A DNA stretch of 64,000 bases from positions 3,348,001-3,412,000 of the forward strand of contig CM074762.1 in NCBI GenBank assembly GCA_037355855.1. Reading direction: 5' to 3'. This document shows, piece after piece, positions 61,617 to 64,000 of the stretch (position 1 is its first letter; each line of letters opens with the position of its first letter). The notes under the pieces were generated by a model. That model was not told the origin of the DNA. It was given only the letters and a program-made list of their open reading frames with translations, and searched no databases. Source of the DNA: Pseudo-nitzschia pungens. Lineage: Eukaryota > Bacillariophyta > Bacillariophyceae > Bacillariales > Bacillariaceae. The position numbers and the translations under genes are program-made.

Positions 61617-62360
61617 TTTGCATCAGACAGTCTTGGCGAATTATGTGATAAAAAGTATAGGGAGCAGAATCATTATCGATGATTCTTAGCGATTTTCCCG
61701 GACGGCATCATCTTCGCGGTCTCTTTGACTGTTGCAGTAACGTGTAGTGTTTTGTTCAGTTTCCTCAGCTCTCGCCATCTTTGATCTTTGGCAATATGTT
61801 GGTAATACGCATGAATCATTGACGACGGAAGGTGAAGAGACACGAGTAGGAGTAAGGTTACACGGGTGCCCGGCTACGTTCTTAGTCACATTAATCGCCA
61901 AAACCTGTTCGTAGAATGTTCGTTAACTATTACGAGGTAAGACCCATTTGGGGGAACATGCGAAGAATTTACAACCGGTACTAGACGACGAACAGATCGC
62001 CAACACTTCGGTGAAACTTACACGACTTACCGTAAAAACCTTACGATATGGTAATGGTAACTCGCAAGCCTTACTTGTCCTCGTATTTGTGAAGTTACTG
62101 TACGGTACGTTCGCGAACAGCTCATAATAATCTCCCACAACCAGACTATTGCCAATGAAACCATGAAACAACGTGCCCGTTGTCAACGTGCCCGTTGTCC
62201 GTTTAGACCTGATATGTTGCGACGCAGATCACGGCGAGTGACGGAGATCACGTGTGGATGATGATGGTTCGCGAACAAGTGATGGTTCGCGAACAAGTGA
62301 TGGAAATGATTTCACATTGCTTAGTCGAAGCATTTCTGTACCAAAAAAGGCTGATAATCC
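61617..62360. other. divergent intergenic with GTTCGCGAAC sites
   Basis: Lies between the 263-aa gene and the protease gene. It contains palindromes at 62109, 62267 and 62285; the last two form a tandem 18-bp repeat (GTGATGGTTCGCGAACAA) 66-75 nt before the protease ATG. TTACCGTAAAAACCTTACG-type motifs occur at 62029-62045. Confidence 0.6.
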
Positions 62361-64000
62361 ATGACGATGCCCATCAATAACGTCGATGACGACGAGCACT
62401 GCGAGGAGAGAATTGAGTTGGACACTCTTCGGGGCTGGTTCCGTCAAGCCGAACCAGAAGATGACTACAAACAGGAAGATCAGGAAGATCAAAGCTTCTT
62501 AGCCAACAAAGAGCGTGATGATGAAGTTTTGGTCAAATTTCCATTTGAAGCAACTGAGGCTGCATTAGAAGATGCATCAGTGAATTTAAGTGAACTTTCC
62601 TGGAGAGACCCTGAACCCACAAATGAACCAAACACACAAACGCCTATTGAAATTCTTGTGAGCGATTACCGGAGACTTAATGATGGAAATCATCTAAATG
62701 ATTCATTATTGAACCTGTGGATGCATTGGATTTCACGCTACAGCAGTGACGTTTATATCTTCCCGACATGGTTCTACACATATTTGAATAGTGAAGGGGT
62801 TGAGAAAGTCAAATCCTGGGTACACTTCAACATTTTCGACAAGAAGCTTCTTTTTTTCCCAACCAACGTTGACAACTTGCACTGGAATCTATCTGTCGTT
62901 GTAAACCCCGGGGCGATAAACGACGATGCCAACAGCACCTATTTGTTGATTTTTGACTCATTGGGTTGCGAAGAGGATTACAAGAAAGGTGTTCGCAAAA
63001 ATCTTGTTAATTGGCTAAACGATAGATGGAATGATGAGACTGGGCCATTCAGCGAAGTCAAAATCTACGAAGCAAAAGTTCATCGGCAGACCAATTCCTT
63101 CGACTGCGGTGTCTGTGTCTGTCGCTATGCCCTCGGTATGCTTCAACTGAAGCACTCCACAGAACTTGAAGCGGTTCAGCTTTGCATCGCAAGCGAAGAC
63201 ATATTTGACTTTGATGTTGCCGAAATGAAACGGTTTCGCCGCGATTTGAAAACCTTTATTCGGAGGCTCAGTTCGCTTTACGAACAGACAGACTGCGCTC
63301 TCAAACAGCACATACAAAACGAGGCAGCAAAAAATGCGGAAAGTGACGAAACCAAGGAAGCTGCGGAAAGTGACGAAACCAAGGAAGCTGCGGAAAGTGA
63401 CGAAACCAAGGAAGCTGCGGAAAGTGACGAAACCAAGGAAGCTGCGGAAAGTGAAGAAACCAAGGAAGCTGCGGAAAGTGAAGAAACCAAGGAAGCTGCG
63501 GAAAGTGAAGAAACCAAGGAAGCTGCGGAAAGTGAAGAAACCAAGGAAGCTGCGGAAAGTGAAGAAACCAAGGAAGCTGCTCAAATAGCGCAAAATAAAG
63601 AAACCAAGGAAGCGGCTGGAACAGCTCCCACCGACAACATGGAAAGTGAAGAGACGAACAAGGATATGAATGCAAAAATTGGAGGAATCAAGAAGGAGGA
63701 AGATGAAGAACCTTTCATCGGAAAGACTATCAAGGATTCACACGTCTCCAATCCATTCTTTAGCAAGCAGACGTACGCAACATCGGTCCAAGCAGATGAA
63801 TTGTTTTCCTTTCATAAGTTAGATGAGGATGCTGTACTATTTCATGACGAACAGCCATTTTCGCCAATATTGAGTCGTTGGGATTGGACACCAGTCGTTC
63901 ATCCAACTATCAAGCACGTCAATGCAATGAGAGACGACCCCGAAGCTAAGTTTCGATTCTGCGAAGATCGGATGTTTCGGGAATACGAATATGAACACAT
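62361..64000 (+). CDS. Ulp1/C48-type cysteine protease, 3' truncated by window
   Basis: The ORF starts at ATG 62361 and is open to the window end (546 codons so far). Residues about 95-285 form a Ulp1-type protease domain with triad HWNLSVVV (H174), FDSLG (D199) and QTNSFDCGVCVC (C249), plus oxyanion Gln243. This is the C48/SUMO-protease arrangement: the substrate is usually SUMO-like conjugates or precursors, or phage/transposon proteins in mobile elements. An acidic N-terminus precedes it. After the domain come about ten copies of the nonapeptide AESDETKEA/AESEETKEA (27-bp DNA repeat, 63328-63593). A further non-repeated region with WDWTPVVHPTIKH follows. Such Ulp1 genes are common cargo of large eukaryotic DNA transposons. 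The end is not seen. Confidence 0.88.
   Translation, partial: MTMPINNVDDDEHCEERIELDTLRGWFRQAEPEDDYKQEDQEDQSFLANKERDDEVLVKFPFEATEAALEDASVNLSELSWRDPEPTNEPNTQTPIEILVSDYRRLNDGNHLNDSLLNLWMHWISRYSSDVYIFPTWFYTYLNSEGVEKVKSWVHFNIFDKKLLFFPTNVDNLHWNLSVVVNPGAINDDANSTYLLIFDSLGCEEDYKKGVRKNLVNWLNDRWNDETGPFSEVKIYEAKVHRQTNSFDCGVCVCRYALGMLQLKHSTELEAVQLCIASEDIFDFDVAEMKRFRRDLKTFIRRLSSLYEQTDCALKQHIQNEAAKNAESDETKEAAESDETKEAAESDETKEAAESDETKEAAESEETKEAAESEETKEAAESEETKEAAESEETKEAAESEETKEAAQIAQNKETKEAAGTAPTDNMESEETNKDMNAKIGGIKKEEDEEPFIGKTIKDSHVSNPFFSKQTYATSVQADELFSFHKLDEDAVLFHDEQPFSPILSRWDWTPVVHPTIKHVNAMRDDPEAKFRFCEDRMFREYEYEH
63328..63593 (+). repeat. 27-bp coding tandem repeat in the protease gene
   Basis: About ten copies of GCGGAAAGTGACGAAACCAA plus GGAAGCT. 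Earlier copies encode SDE and later ones SEE. The period is divisible by three, so opposite-strand ORFs here are artefacts. Confidence 0.95.

Noticed and set aside
63015..63675. Minus-strand ORFs with RSFLGFFTF / SSLSAASLV repeats
   Set aside because: Reverse-strand readings of the 27-bp coding repeat in the Ulp1-type protease gene.
62361..64000. Maverick/Polinton, because of the cysteine protease
   Set aside because: No polymerase B, retroviral-like integrase, ATPase or capsid gene is visible in the adjoining 10 kb. The nearby transposase is of the DDE_4 type.

Overview
The window looks like nuclear DNA of a photosynthetic stramenopile, most likely a diatom. Several genes carry short GT-AG introns of about 105-290 nt. 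Three encode N-terminal signal peptides ending at or near an A-F/S-F plastid-type cleavage motif: a triosephosphate isomerase (CEA|FSP), a BolA-like protein (ARA|FS) and magnesium-chelatase subunit D (ATSF). There are also two nuclear tRNA genes, a transmembrane LRR protein of the diatom type, acidic/Ser-rich low-complexity proteins and abundant repeats. Species cannot be named from the sequence alone.

Layout. 0.1-2.2 kb: a secreted cysteine-rich surface protein. 2.6-10.1 kb: a repeat-rich block with a 181-bp satellite, several minisatellites and one orphan coiled-coil gene, bracketed by 24-bp inverted repeats. 10.1 kb: a small MITE. 10.6-13.2 kb: a three-exon LRR membrane protein. 13.3-21.8 kb: mostly repeats, interrupted by a two-TM SLATT-like gene (17.1-18.6 kb). 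21.8-26.7 kb: two convergent genes, a type I membrane protein and a Ser/Thr-rich protein of unknown function. 28.07-32.71 kb: a complete-looking TA-flanked DNA transposon with roughly 340-bp terminal inverted repeats, a DD34E transposase and a zinc-ribbon-like accessory gene. 33.5-53.6 kb: a housekeeping block with a LarA-like racemase, tRNA-Leu(AAG), plastid TPI, an ArsS-like radical SAM enzyme, tRNA-Glu(TTC), a methyltransferase-32 protein, BolA, ChlD, a RAD17-like clamp loader and MYG1. 54-64 kb: an accessory region with a DDE_4 (Harbinger/IS5-like) transposase, five or six orphan genes and a Ulp1/C48 cysteine protease running off the window end. In its last 5 kb this region carries twelve exact copies of the 10-bp palindrome GTTCGCGAAC.

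How the parts relate. The housekeeping genes are monocistronic and spliced. Several plausibly serve the plastid: ChlD in chlorophyll synthesis, TPI in carbon metabolism, BolA in Fe-S/redox handling. The two mobile regions differ in content from the core: orphan ORFs, tandem peptide repeats, transposases and shared palindromic or terminal motifs. The 54-64 kb region and the 28-32.7 kb element are the best candidates for undescribed systems. Splice sites, frames and catalytic residues given here were read by hand. Family names rest on recognised motifs, not on database searches.
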